A stretch of 64,000 nucleotides of DNA from Streptomyces pyxinae (lineage in GTDB: Bacteria > Actinomycetota > Actinomycetes > Streptomycetales > Streptomycetaceae). The notes below the pieces were generated by a model. The model saw only the letters and a list, made by a program, of their open reading frames with translations, made no database searches and had not been told where the DNA came from. Shown piece after piece: positions 24,423 through 32,757 of this stretch. The number at the start of each line of letters is the position of its first letter. The stretch's first letter is position 1. Location: NCBI RefSeq assembly GCF_024756275.1, contig NZ_JANUGQ010000038.1:1-64000 (forward strand). Reading direction: 5' to 3'. Made by a program: the position numbers and the translations under genes.

Positions 24423-25925
24423 ATGACGCAGTGGACTTCGGCAGTGGGCCCCGCTCAGCTCGCCCGGCAGCTCCAGGCCCAGCAGCCCCGGCCGGCCGGC
24501 CCCGGTACCCGCAAGCCGCCCGCCTACCGGGCGCTCGCCGACGGCATCCGGCTGCTGGTGCTGGAAGGACGCGTCCCGGTCGCCGCCCGGCTGCCCGCCG
24601 AGCGCGAACTCGCCCTGGCGCTCTCGGTCAGCCGTACCACCGTCGCCGCCGCCTACGAGGCCCTGCGCGCCGAGGGGTTCCTGGAGTCCCGGCGCGGCGC
24701 GGGCAGCTGGACCGCCGTACCGGCCGGCAACCCCCTGCCCGCGCGGGGCCTGGAGCCGCTGCCGCCGGAGTCGCTGGGCTCCATGATCGACCTCGGCTGC
24801 GCCGCGCTGCCCGCGCCCGAACCCTGGCTGAGCCGGGCCTTCCAGGGTGCCCTGGAGGAGCTGCCGCCGTACGCCCACACCCACGGCGACTACCCGGCGG
24901 GCCTGCCCGCGCTGCGCCAGACGCTGGCCGACCGGTACACCGAGCGGGGCATCCCGACCATGCCGGAGCAGATCATGGTGACGACCGGCGCCATGGGGGC
25001 CATCGACGCCATCTGTCATCTCTTCGCCGGACGGGGCGAGCGGATCGCCGTGGAGTCGCCGTCGTACGCCAACATCCTCCAGCTGATGCGGGAGGCCGGG
25101 TCCCGGCTGGTGCCGGTCGCCATGGCCGAGCGGCTGTCCGGCTGGGACCTGCCGCGCTGGCGGCAGGTGCTCCGGGACGCCGCGCCCCGGCTCGCCTATG
25201 TCGTCGCCGACTTCCACAACCCCACCGGCGCGCTCGCGGACGAGGACCAGCGGCGCCGGCTGGTGGACGCCGCCCGCTCGGCCGGGACGGTGCTGGTGGT
25301 GGACGAGACCATGTCGGAGCTGTACCTGGACGAGGGCCTGGAGATGCCCCGCCCGGTCTGCGCCTTCGACCCGGCGGGCAGCACGGTGCTCACCGTGGGC
25401 TCGGCCAGCAAGGCGTTCTGGGCCGGGATGCGGATCGGCTGGGTCCGGGCCGCGCCCGATGTGATCCGCTCACTGGTGGCCGCCCGCGCCTACGCGGACC
25501 TCGGCACCCCGGTCCTGGAGCAGCTGGCCGTCAACTGGCTGATGCGCACCGGAGGCTGGACGGAGGCCGTGGCGCTGCGCCGGGCCCAGGCGCGCGACAA
25601 CCGGGACGCGCTGGTGGCGGCGGTGCGCCGGGAGCTCCCCGACTGGGAGTTCGAGGTGCCGCGCGGCGGGCTGACGCTCTGGGTGCGCACCGGCGGGCTC
25701 TCCGGCTCCCGGCTGGCCGAGGTCGGCGAGCGGGTCGGCGTCCGGGTGCCGTCGGGGCCGCGGTTCGGGGTGGACGGTGCCTTCGAGGGGTACGTACGGC
25801 TGCCGTTCACCGTCGGCGGCGCGGTGGCCGACGAGGCGGCGGTACGGCTCGCGGCCGCCACCCGGCTGGTGGCGGCGGGCGCCGTCGCCGGCACGGCCGA
25901 ACCGCCCCGGACCTTCGTGGCCTGA
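24423..25925 (+). CDS. yczR: MocR-family PLP-dependent regulator YczR
   Basis: 500 aa: N-terminal GntR-type winged helix (VAARLPAERELALALSVSRTTV) joined to a type I aminotransferase-like domain. The aminotransferase part keeps ADFHNPTGAL and VGSASKAFWAGMRIGW, where the Lys would bind pyridoxal phosphate. The pairing with yczE places it in the YczR group. The ATG at 24423 has GAAGGTGG upstream. Expected to bind the palindrome beside its own start; the effector may be PLP or an amino compound. Confidence 0.9.
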   Translation: MTQWTSAVGPAQLARQLQAQQPRPAGPGTRKPPAYRALADGIRLLVLEGRVPVAARLPAERELALALSVSRTTVAAAYEALRAEGFLESRRGAGSWTAVPAGNPLPARGLEPLPPESLGSMIDLGCAALPAPEPWLSRAFQGALEELPPYAHTHGDYPAGLPALRQTLADRYTERGIPTMPEQIMVTTGAMGAIDAICHLFAGRGERIAVESPSYANILQLMREAGSRLVPVAMAERLSGWDLPRWRQVLRDAAPRLAYVVADFHNPTGALADEDQRRRLVDAARSAGTVLVVDETMSELYLDEGLEMPRPVCAFDPAGSTVLTVGSASKAFWAGMRIGWVRAAPDVIRSLVAARAYADLGTPVLEQLAVNWLMRTGGWTEAVALRRAQARDNRDALVAAVRRELPDWEFEVPRGGLTLWVRTGGLSGSRLAEVGERVGVRVPSGPRFGVDGAFEGYVRLPFTVGGAVADEAAVRLAAATRLVAAGAVAGTAEPPRTFVA

Positions 25926-26083
25926 GCGGGGGCGGGAGCCGGGCGCGTACGACGGACCCGGGGAGCCGGGGTGCGCACGGCGGGTCCCGGGGACCGGAGG
26001 CGTACGACGGCCCCGGGGGAGGTACGGCGCGGCCCCGGGCGGCGGGGTGCCGGCCGGGGCCGCCGCGGTGTGCGCCGGACCGG

Positions 26084-27739
26084 TCAGCCCGGGGTGAGAC
26101 GGCCGCTGCCGGCCGGCGGGAACTCGCCGGTGAGGAGGGAGACGGGCGGCGGTGCCTGGCCGGGCGCCGGCGGCGTCTCCGGCATCGGGGGCACCGCCGG
26201 GGCGGCGGCGGGGGCACTCGCGGGGGCGGCGCCCTGGCGCTCGGGCAGCAGCTCCGCCACGGCCTGCCGGTGGGGCACGGGAGTCGTCTCGTCGTACGGG
26301 TCGGGCGTGGCCGGCACCTGGAGCCGCAGCACCGGACCGGCGCCCAGCCGGACATAGCCCCGGCCGGGCGGCACCTCGGGCGTCGGCGTGGTGTGCGGGC
26401 CCGCCCCGAGGACCGGCGCCATCAGCTCCGCCGGGGCGGCGCCGAGCACCACCCGGGCCCGGGTGTGGCCGCGTACCGTCTCGCTCAGTGCCTCGGCCGC
26501 GTCGAAGTGCTCGGCCACCACGACCGTCACATACGCGCCCCGGCCGTGCTGGAGCGGCACCCGCAGCAGCTCCTGCGGGTCGATCCGCCCGTCGGCCGCC
26601 GCCAGGTGCCCCAGGACGGCGGGCCGGTCCACCAGGATCCAGAGCGGCCGCCGGGTGTCCTCCGGCGCCTGCTGCCCGGCCTGCCGCGCCTGGTTGGCCG
26701 CGATCAGCCGCCGCTCGGTCTCCTGCGCCGCCCACTCGAGGACGGCCAGTGCCCCGCCGGGCGCGCTCTCCACGGACAGCACGCCCCGGCGCCCGGCCAG
26801 GCAGGCGTACTCACCGCTGCCACCGCCGTCCACCACCAGGACGTCCCCGCCGTGGTGGAGCGCCTGGAGGGCGATGGACCGGAGCAGGGTGGTGGTGCCG
26901 CCGCCGGGCTGCCCGATCGCCAGCAGATGGGGCTCGGTCGAGCGCGGGCCGGTGCGCCAGACGACCGGCGGGGCGTCCCGGGTGGTCTCCCCGTCCCGCA
27001 CCGGGACCGTGCGCGGCACCGCGCCGTCGTCCGTGAAGCCGAGCACCGTCTCGCCGGGGGCGGTGACGAAGCGCTGGGCCGCGACGGTGACGGGCAGCGG
27101 CGGCAGCACGCTCATCAGCAGCCGGTTGCCCTCCTCGTCCCAGTCGAAGAGGTACTCCCGGCCGCGTCCGGACTTGGCGTGCAGCAACTGCTCGATCCGG
27201 GCCCGGGCGGCCGGCTCGCCGTCGGCGAAATAGGCCGGGTAGGCGATGCGCAGCCGGCTCGGCCGGCCGTCGCCGTCGAACGCGTAGTCGCTGAACGGGC
27301 CGGTCCAGTCGCCCCCGTGGGTGAAGAGCGGGCTGGGGTCCTCGGGCACGGAGAAGTACGGCACCAGGGCCTCGTACAGCCCCTTCAGCCGCTCCGTCTC
27401 CGCCGCGTCGGGCCCGGTCTTCGCGGCCGGCCGGCCGCGCCCCTGCCAGGCCGCCGCGCCCATCACCGCGACCAGGGCCAGCATCGGCCCGTACGGGACG
27501 AGGGCGACGGCCAGGACGCAGACCGCCACCATGAACAGCGTCGGACCGCGCCGCTCCCTGGGGGTCGCGGCCCACCGGGCACGTCCGGCCGCGGCCAGCT
27601 TGCGCAGGCCCCGGCCGACCGTGATCAGCGGATGGAGGACGTCGGTGGCGCCGTCGGCGGCCGTGCGCGCGAGCTCCTTGCCGCGGACGAGCCGGTCGCC
27701 GCCACTGCTCAGGATGCGGGGGAGTGGGCGCCGGGCCAC
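26084..27739 (-). CDS. FtsK/SpoIIIE-like membrane protein with altered P-loop
   Basis: 551 aa. Two membrane helices near residues 65-100 (TLFMVAVCVLAVALV, MLALVAVMGAAAW), then a domain of about 150 residues, then an FtsK/SpoIIIE-like ATPase fold. The P-loop is GQPGGGTTT (about residues 275-283), so the usual Lys is missing; the Walker B-like strand is WILVDRP. ATP binding may therefore be weak or absent. The GTG start has CAGGAGTACGAC before it and lies 37 bp after the 64-aa membrane protein stop, forming a two-gene operon. Homologous pairs occur in other Streptomyces chromosomes; role unknown. Confidence 0.75.
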   Translation of the reverse strand: MARRPLPRILSSGGDRLVRGKELARTAADGATDVLHPLITVGRGLRKLAAAGRARWAATPRERRGPTLFMVAVCVLAVALVPYGPMLALVAVMGAAAWQGRGRPAAKTGPDAAETERLKGLYEALVPYFSVPEDPSPLFTHGGDWTGPFSDYAFDGDGRPSRLRIAYPAYFADGEPAARARIEQLLHAKSGRGREYLFDWDEEGNRLLMSVLPPLPVTVAAQRFVTAPGETVLGFTDDGAVPRTVPVRDGETTRDAPPVVWRTGPRSTEPHLLAIGQPGGGTTTLLRSIALQALHHGGDVLVVDGGGSGEYACLAGRRGVLSVESAPGGALAVLEWAAQETERRLIAANQARQAGQQAPEDTRRPLWILVDRPAVLGHLAAADGRIDPQELLRVPLQHGRGAYVTVVVAEHFDAAEALSETVRGHTRARVVLGAAPAELMAPVLGAGPHTTPTPEVPPGRGYVRLGAGPVLRLQVPATPDPYDETTPVPHRQAVAELLPERQGAAPASAPAAAPAVPPMPETPPAPGQAPPPVSLLTGEFPPAGSGRLTPG

Positions 27740-27776
27740 GTCGTACTCCTGGAGTGAGGGAAGGGACCGGGGGACC

Positions 27777-27971
27777 TCAGAAGTTGATTCCGCCCAGCAG
27801 GCCGGCCAGGCTCGCCCCGCCGGCCGTGATGCTCGGGGCGATCGCGGTGCCCGCGAGGTAGAACCCGAAGAGCGCGCACACCAGGGCGTGGGACGCCTTC
27901 AGGCCGTCCTTCTTGAAGAAGAGGAAGACGATGATGCCGAGCAGGATCACACCTGAGATGGAAAGGATCAT
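27777..27971 (-). CDS. 64-aa double-helix membrane protein
   Basis: Small hydrophobic protein: helix 1 (ISGVILLGIIVFLFF), a KKDGLKAS turn, helix 2 (ALVCALFGFYLAGTAI) and a Gly/Ala-rich tail AGGASLAGLLGGINF. The ATG follows CAGGAGAAGTC, an excellent ribosome binding site. It precedes the FtsK-like gene in an operon, which recalls small Spd-type proteins beside TraB/FtsK proteins on Streptomyces plasmids, although similarity is not clear. It probably forms a membrane partner for the larger protein. Confidence 0.8.
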   Translation of the reverse strand: MILSISGVILLGIIVFLFFKKDGLKASHALVCALFGFYLAGTAIAPSITAGGASLAGLLGGINF

Positions 27972-28402
27972 GACTTCTCCTGGGTGAGGGGACGGTCACC
28001 TTGAGTACTTCCAATCTCACTACAAGTGCCTATGTGACAAAAGGTGCGAATGGGTGAACTTCTCGGCTTTTCACCTCACTGGTGGACGTGTCGCGACCCC
28101 AGGACGCCCCCGGCCGTGTGACGCCGGCGCGAACCGGCCGGGCCGGAGAATCCATTGCCGCCGCCGGGCCGGGTCATGTCCCGGACCGGGCAGTACCCTG
28201 ACGGTTCACTCGTACGGCCGTGCATCAGGCGCGACCGTCAAGGCCAGGCAGGACCGGGCACGATCAGGACGACCAGTGCGCGGCCAGGGCCGTTCCGGCG
28301 GCCCCGCCCGGGCCCCGGCCGCTGCGACGGGGCGCGGGCAACCCGGGGCAGCCGGGCAGCCGGAGAGAACGATGTGCGACCACAGGAAAGGCGGTCAGAC
28401 CG
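27972..28402. promoter_or_regulatory. AT-richer divergent promoter region
   Basis: 431 bp between the 64-aa membrane gene (minus) and the ankyrin gene (plus). Bases 28000-28080 are clearly richer in A and T than the surroundings and should hold the minus-strand promoter. For the plus strand, TACCCT at 28194-28199 is a possible -10 box, giving a leader near 200 nt. No gene is seen. Confidence 0.5.
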
Positions 28403-28897
28403 ATGAGCGAGCAGCCCCGGACGCCCGGCGACGCTCCCGGCGGTGTGCCCGGTGCACCTGTCGGTGTACCCGGTGCGGGCCCCGGCGAGGTTTGGGGTGA
28501 AGTCCCGGACGAAGCCCCCGGCGAGGACGTCGTCCGGCTGGCGGCGAAGATCTTCGACCTGGCCCGCGCCGGAGACGCCGGGACGCTCGCCGCGTATCTC
28601 GACGCCGGTGCTCCGGCCGGCCTCACCAACGAGCACGGGCACTCGCTCGTCATGCTCGCCGCCTATCACGGGCACGCCGACGCGGTGGCGGTCCTGCTGG
28701 CCCGCGGCGCCGACCCGGACCGCGCCAACGACCGCGGCCAGACGCCGCTCGCCGGAGCCGTCTTCAAGGGCGAGGGCGCCGTGATCCGTGCCCTGCTGGC
28801 CGGTGGAGCCGATCCGGAGGCAGGCACTCCGTCTGCCGTGGAGACGGCCCGGATGTTCGGGAAGACGGAACTGCTGGAGTTGTTCGCCGGCAGGTGA
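28403..28897 (+). CDS. Ankyrin-repeat protein
   Basis: 164 aa with no signal peptide. After a Gly/Pro-rich N-terminus (residues 1-45) come three to four ankyrin repeats: DAGTLAAYLDAGA, TNEHGHSLVMLAAYHGHADAV, NDRGQTPLAGAVFKGEGAVI, and a final partial repeat. Ankyrin stacks bind proteins; no enzyme domain is present. AGGAAAGG lies 12 bp before the ATG. It is followed on the same strand by a tiny Cys-rich peptide gene and a HEAT-repeat gene, another protein-binding scaffold. Confidence 0.9.
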   Translation: MSEQPRTPGDAPGGVPGAPVGVPGAGPGEVWGEVPDEAPGEDVVRLAAKIFDLARAGDAGTLAAYLDAGAPAGLTNEHGHSLVMLAAYHGHADAVAVLLARGADPDRANDRGQTPLAGAVFKGEGAVIRALLAGGADPEAGTPSAVETARMFGKTELLELFAGR

Positions 28898-28905
28898 ACG
28901 GGGGC

Positions 28906-28936
28906 TTGACGCCAGGTGGGAACGGCGTCGTAAATG
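28906..28936 (+). promoter_or_regulatory. Promoter candidate for the Cys-rich peptide
   Basis: TTGACG (28906-28911) and TAAATG (28931-28936) are spaced 19 bp, immediately after the ankyrin stop. Transcription would begin near 28943, giving the peptide its own message. GGCCCG-TAT-CGGGCC at 28977-28991 is a small hairpin in this leader. Confidence 0.4.
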
Positions 28937-29012
28937 TGGTCGCGATGGCGAATGGGGGTGGGTCATCATGGCGCCAGGCCCGTATCGGGCCACTGATGAG
29001 AGGCAGAGAACG

Positions 29013-29069
29013 ATGGTCGACACCAAGCGGAAGACGACGAGCGGCTTCACATGTTGCTGCGCGGCCTAG
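29013..29069 (+). CDS. 18-aa peptide ending in Thr-Cys-Cys-Cys-Ala-Ala
   Basis: A very short gene: MVDTKRKTTSGFTCCCAA then TAG. AGAGGCAGAGAACG provides a ribosome binding site. An in-frame ATG at 28968, preceded by a G-rich run, would give 33 aa with a charged N-terminal half. The split into a polar front and a C-terminal GFTCCCAA resembles a leader/core peptide or a metal-binding tail, but no modifying enzyme is adjacent. It is 61 bp upstream of the HEAT-repeat gene. I do not recognise the family; a cysteine-sensing leader peptide is an alternative. Confidence 0.5.
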   Translation: MVDTKRKTTSGFTCCCAA

Positions 29070-29130
29070 GCACCCACCGATCCCCGGTCACCCCCCGGTT
29101 GCGTCGACAGCTTGATGTGAGGCCATTCCC

Positions 29131-30549
29131 ATGTTCGAACCAGTCATAGCGCCGAGCGGCACCCTGCTCGGCCTGCTGCAGCGGGGCCGCGGCGACGGCA
29201 CCCTGCACGCGCTCGCGGCGCCCCGCACGGAGGCGCTGGCGGCCCTCGCCCACTGCGTCACCGGCGACCCCCGCCGGGACTGGCAGGTGGAGAACCGCTC
29301 TCTCTACTACGCGCGCCTCTATCTGGACCTGCACGGCGGGCTCGGCGAGATCGAGGCCCATCTGTTCTGCGCCGCCGACGTGCTGGAGCCCGAGGAGTCC
29401 CGGACCGGGCTCGCCCTCGCCGTCCTCGGCCACCTCGCCTCCTACGGCCGCGAGGACGCCCTGCTGCTCCTCCGCCGGTACGCGGCGACCGGCACCAACT
29501 GGGCCTGGGCGCTGGACGAACTGGCGCTGCGCGACGACGACGCCGGGCTGCGCGCCCTCGCCGCGCCCGTGCTGGGCCGGTTCCCGCGCACCCCCGAGGG
29601 CGACGCCGAGCTGGCCGCCACCGTCCGCGACGCCTTCGAACCGCGCCCCTGGCGGCTGTGGGCCGAGGACCCGCGCGAGGAGGTCGGCGCCCGGGTGCGG
29701 GCCGCCCGGGAGCAGGGCTCCTTCGACCGCTGGCAGCGGCAGCTGCGACCCGCCGGGCCGCGCCCCGGCTGGAGCGTCCGGGCGATCCTGGACTGGGCGC
29801 AGGACGGGCTGGAGCGGGGCACCGAGCTGTACGCCCCCGCCGCCCGCTGCCTCACCGCCGTGGCCACCCCCGAGGACCGGCCGCTGCTCGTCCGGACGGC
29901 GCGCACCGGCCCCGACGGCGCCCGCTGCGCCGCCCTGCACCATCTGGCCGGGAGCGGGGACCCGGAGGCGCTGGACCTCATCGAGACCGCCGCCGGTGAC
30001 CCTTCGCGTACCGTCGCGGAGGCCGCGGTCGCCGCCTTCGAGCGCATGTGCGGCGAGGCCGCGATCGAGCGGGCGCGCCGCTGGGCGCACCGGCCCGGCG
30101 CGCTCGGTGCCTCGGCCGCCCGGACGCTGGCCTGCCGGGGCACCGCCCGGGACGCCGGACTGGTGCTCGGCGCTCTTCGCAAGGCCGTACGCGAAGAGGG
30201 CCCCGACGCCGCCGCGCTCTATCCGCTGGTCGACGGCGCCGGCCGGCTCGGGATCGCTTGCGCGGCCCCCGTGCTGCGGCACATCTACCGGGAGACGGCC
30301 GCCTCCCAGCTGCGCGGGCGCACCGCCCGTGCCCTCGCCGCCACCGATCCCTCCTTCGCCAGCGGCTTCGCCGTCGAGTGCCTCTGGGACTGCGAGGAGA
30401 CCACCCGGGAGATCGCCGCGCTGCACGCGGAGACGGGGGACGCGCGGGTGGCCGAGCGGCTCCGCCGGCTCGCCGCCGATCCCGCCGAGGAGGACGAGGT
30501 GCAGTCGGCGGTACGCAGCCGCTTCGACCCGGACGCGGCCGCCCGCTGA
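29131..30549 (+). CDS. HEAT-repeat protein
   Basis: 472 aa, soluble, made of paired helices of about 30-40 residues in which Ala, Leu and Arg recur (LALAVLGHLASYGREDALLLL, ALHHLAGSGDPEALDLIETA, VAEAAVAAFERMCGEAAIERA). This is the HEAT/PBS-lyase-like solenoid; such proteins scaffold other proteins, and some serve peptide or pigment modification. The ATG follows GTGAGG at 8 bp. Its closeness to the CCC peptide and ankyrin protein suggests a joint function. Confidence 0.85.
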   Translation: MFEPVIAPSGTLLGLLQRGRGDGTLHALAAPRTEALAALAHCVTGDPRRDWQVENRSLYYARLYLDLHGGLGEIEAHLFCAADVLEPEESRTGLALAVLGHLASYGREDALLLLRRYAATGTNWAWALDELALRDDDAGLRALAAPVLGRFPRTPEGDAELAATVRDAFEPRPWRLWAEDPREEVGARVRAAREQGSFDRWQRQLRPAGPRPGWSVRAILDWAQDGLERGTELYAPAARCLTAVATPEDRPLLVRTARTGPDGARCAALHHLAGSGDPEALDLIETAAGDPSRTVAEAAVAAFERMCGEAAIERARRWAHRPGALGASAARTLACRGTARDAGLVLGALRKAVREEGPDAAALYPLVDGAGRLGIACAAPVLRHIYRETAASQLRGRTARALAATDPSFASGFAVECLWDCEETTREIAALHAETGDARVAERLRRLAADPAEEDEVQSAVRSRFDPDAAAR

Positions 30550-31102
30550 GCCCGGCGGGGGCCCGGCGTCCCGGCCGTCCGGGCCCCTGCCCTGGGCCCC
30601 TGTTCCGGTTGTCCGGGCCCCTGTTCCGGCCGTCCGACCCCTGTTCCGGTTGTCTGGGCCCCTGTTCCGGCCGTTCGGCAGCCGGTTGATCCGCCGGTCT
30701 GGCCGACCGCCGGCCGGCAAGTCGGCCGCCCCTGCCCTGCCGCCTGCTCGCCCGGTCCGCGCCTGCCCGACTGGCCGCCGTCCGGTCGGCTCGCGGTCCG
30801 CCTGTCCGGCCGCTTGTCCGCCAAGCCGTCCGGCCGTTTGTCTGTCTGTCCGACAGGTTGTCTGTTCCGACAGGCCGACAGGCCGACAAGCCGACAGGCC
30901 GACTGTCCGGCTCTCCGGCTTTTCACCGGTGACGCCCGCGGGGTGAGTGCCTGGGCCCGGCCCCCGTCGTGCATGCGCCCGGCCGGTCGGGCCGATCGTG
31001 GGCCGGGCCGACCGGCCGGCTCACTCCGGGACCCTCCCGGGCGTGGCCCGGCCGCCCGAAAGGACGGCGGTGGCCACGGGCCTGTGGAGGTTCTGCCGTG
31101 CC
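30550..31102. repeat. Repeat-rich spacer with terminator
   Basis: 553 bp without a gene. Four units of about 21 bp based on GGGCCCCTGTTCCGGTTGTC lie at 30594-30677. An 8-bp unit CGACAGGC is repeated four and a half times at 30868-30903. A hairpin with 12-bp arms (30979-30990 and 31008-31019) lies between the convergent HEAT and pxpC genes and is a likely shared terminator. Confidence 0.75.
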
Positions 31103-32059
31103 TCAGCCTGGGTGGGCCGGCGGCCGGCGGGCGGCGGGGCCGAGCGGAACGAACCGGACCGGGGTGCCCGGCACCGCCTGGGCGGCCGCCGCCAGATCAC
31201 GGGCCTCGGCCACGGCGATCACCGGATAGCCGCCCGTCGTCGGATGGTCGGCCAGGAAGACCACCGGGCAGCCGTCCGGCGGCACCTGCACCGCGCCCAG
31301 CACCATGCCCTCGCTCGGCAGCTCGCCCGGGACGGCCCGCTCCAACGGCGGCCCCTCGGTGCGCAGTCCGATCCGGTTGCTCGCCGCCGCCACCCGGTAG
31401 CGGGCGGTCGCCAGGGTGCGCAGCGCCCCGTCGGTGAACCAGTCGTCGCGCGGGCCCGGCCGCACCCGGAGCACCAGTTCCTCCGGCGGCCCCGGCCAGG
31501 GCACCGGCCCGGCGGGCGGCACCGGCCCCCGGGCGGGTCCCAGCGGCAGCACCGTGCCGTTCGTCAGCGGCGCCGGGCCGAGGCCCGACAGCAGGTCGGC
31601 CGACCGGCTGCCCAGCACCGGCTCGGCCGCCACACCCCCGGCCACCGCCACATAGGACCGCAGGCCCCGTACCGCGGCGCCCACCGTGAGCAGCGCGCCA
31701 GCCGCCACCCGTACCGCCGCTCCCCAGGGGGCGGGCCGGCCGTCCACGGTGACCGGGCAGGGCGCTCCGCCCACCGCCACGGTCACCGCCCGGTCCGGGC
31801 GCAGCGCGCAGCCGTCGAGCGTGGTCTCCAGGGCGGCGGCGTCCGGAGGGTTGCCGACCAGCCGGTTGACCAGCGCGTGGGCGTACGGGTCGAGGGCGCC
31901 CGAGCGCGGCACGCCCAGGTGGGCGTGGCCGGGGCGCCCCCGGTCCTGCACGGTGGTGAGCGCCCCGGCGCGTACGACAGCGAGCGCGCCGTCCGTCGCT
32001 CCCGTCGCTCCGGTCGCCCCGGTCACTTCGGTCTTCCCGATCTCGTCCGCCCCGCTCAC
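31103..32059 (-). CDS. pxpC: 5-oxoprolinase subunit PxpC
   Basis: 318 aa of the KipA/biotin-dependent-carboxyltransferase-like family. PxpA, PxpB and PxpC together cleave 5-oxoproline (pyroglutamate) to glutamate with ATP; this clears a damage product of glutamine. Motifs include TVQDRGRPGHAHLGVPRSGALD near the N-terminus and PSEGMVLGAVQVPPDG later. The GTG start overlaps the pxpB stop by 4 bp. The first 22 residues (Thr/Gly/Ala repeats) are an unusual extension. Confidence 0.93.
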   Translation of the reverse strand: MSGADEIGKTEVTGATGATGATDGALAVVRAGALTTVQDRGRPGHAHLGVPRSGALDPYAHALVNRLVGNPPDAAALETTLDGCALRPDRAVTVAVGGAPCPVTVDGRPAPWGAAVRVAAGALLTVGAAVRGLRSYVAVAGGVAAEPVLGSRSADLLSGLGPAPLTNGTVLPLGPARGPVPPAGPVPWPGPPEELVLRVRPGPRDDWFTDGALRTLATARYRVAAASNRIGLRTEGPPLERAVPGELPSEGMVLGAVQVPPDGCPVVFLADHPTTGGYPVIAVAEARDLAAAAQAVPGTPVRFVPLGPAARRPPAHPG

Positions 32060-32757
32060 CGCCGCGCCTCCGGCACGAACCGCACCCGCACCCCGGGCGC
32101 CAGCAGCGCGGCCGGCTCCCGGGCGGCGTCCCAGAGCGCCAGGTCCGTGGTGCCGATCAGCCGCCAGCCGCCCGGCGAGGGGCGCGGATAGACCCCCGTG
32201 TACGCCCCCGCCAGCGCCACCGACCCGGCCGGCACGGAGGTGCGCGGGGTGGTGCGGCGGGACACCGCGTACCGCTCGGGCAGTCCGGTCAGATAGCCGA
32301 AGCCGGGGGCGAAGCCGCAGAACGCCACCCGGAACTCCCGGTCCGCGTGGATCGGCCCGACCTCCTCCGGGGCCACCCCCCAGACCTCGGCCACCTCGGC
32401 CAGATCGGGGCCGTCGTAGCGGACCGGGATCTCCACCACCGGCTCCTCGCGCGTCCGCAGGGGGCCGATCTCCCAGCCGGGCAGCTCGGCCGCCAGGGCG
32501 TCCGGGTCCGCGACACCGTCGAGCAGCACCGTACGGGCGGCCGGCACGATCTCGGTCACCCCGGGCAGCCGGCCGTCCGCCCGCCGGCGCAGCAGCTCGG
32601 CGTGGAGCGCCTGGGTCCGCTCGCCGCTCCCCAGCTCCACCAGCAGCCCGTGCGCGCCGACCGGCCGTACCACCGGCCGTGCCACCGGGTCCGCCGCCGG
32701 GGGCGTACCGGATCCGCCGGAGACGGCGGCCCGCTCCCGGCGCGTCGCTCCGGTCAT
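32056..32757 (-). CDS. pxpB: 5-oxoprolinase subunit PxpB
   Basis: 233 aa KipI-type subunit. The cyclophilin-like C-terminal part shows VAFCGFAPGFGYLTGLPE, RRTTPRTSVPAGSVALAG and the closing PGGWRLIGTTDL. In Bacillus the homologue was first seen as a kinase inhibitor (KipI), but next to pxpA and pxpC the enzyme role is the better reading. The start overlaps the pxpA stop (ATGA). The first 25 residues are a variable extension. Confidence 0.93.
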   Translation of the reverse strand: MTGATRRERAAVSGGSGTPPAADPVARPVVRPVGAHGLLVELGSGERTQALHAELLRRRADGRLPGVTEIVPAARTVLLDGVADPDALAAELPGWEIGPLRTREEPVVEIPVRYDGPDLAEVAEVWGVAPEEVGPIHADREFRVAFCGFAPGFGYLTGLPERYAVSRRTTPRTSVPAGSVALAGAYTGVYPRPSPGGWRLIGTTDLALWDAAREPAALLAPGVRVRFVPEARR

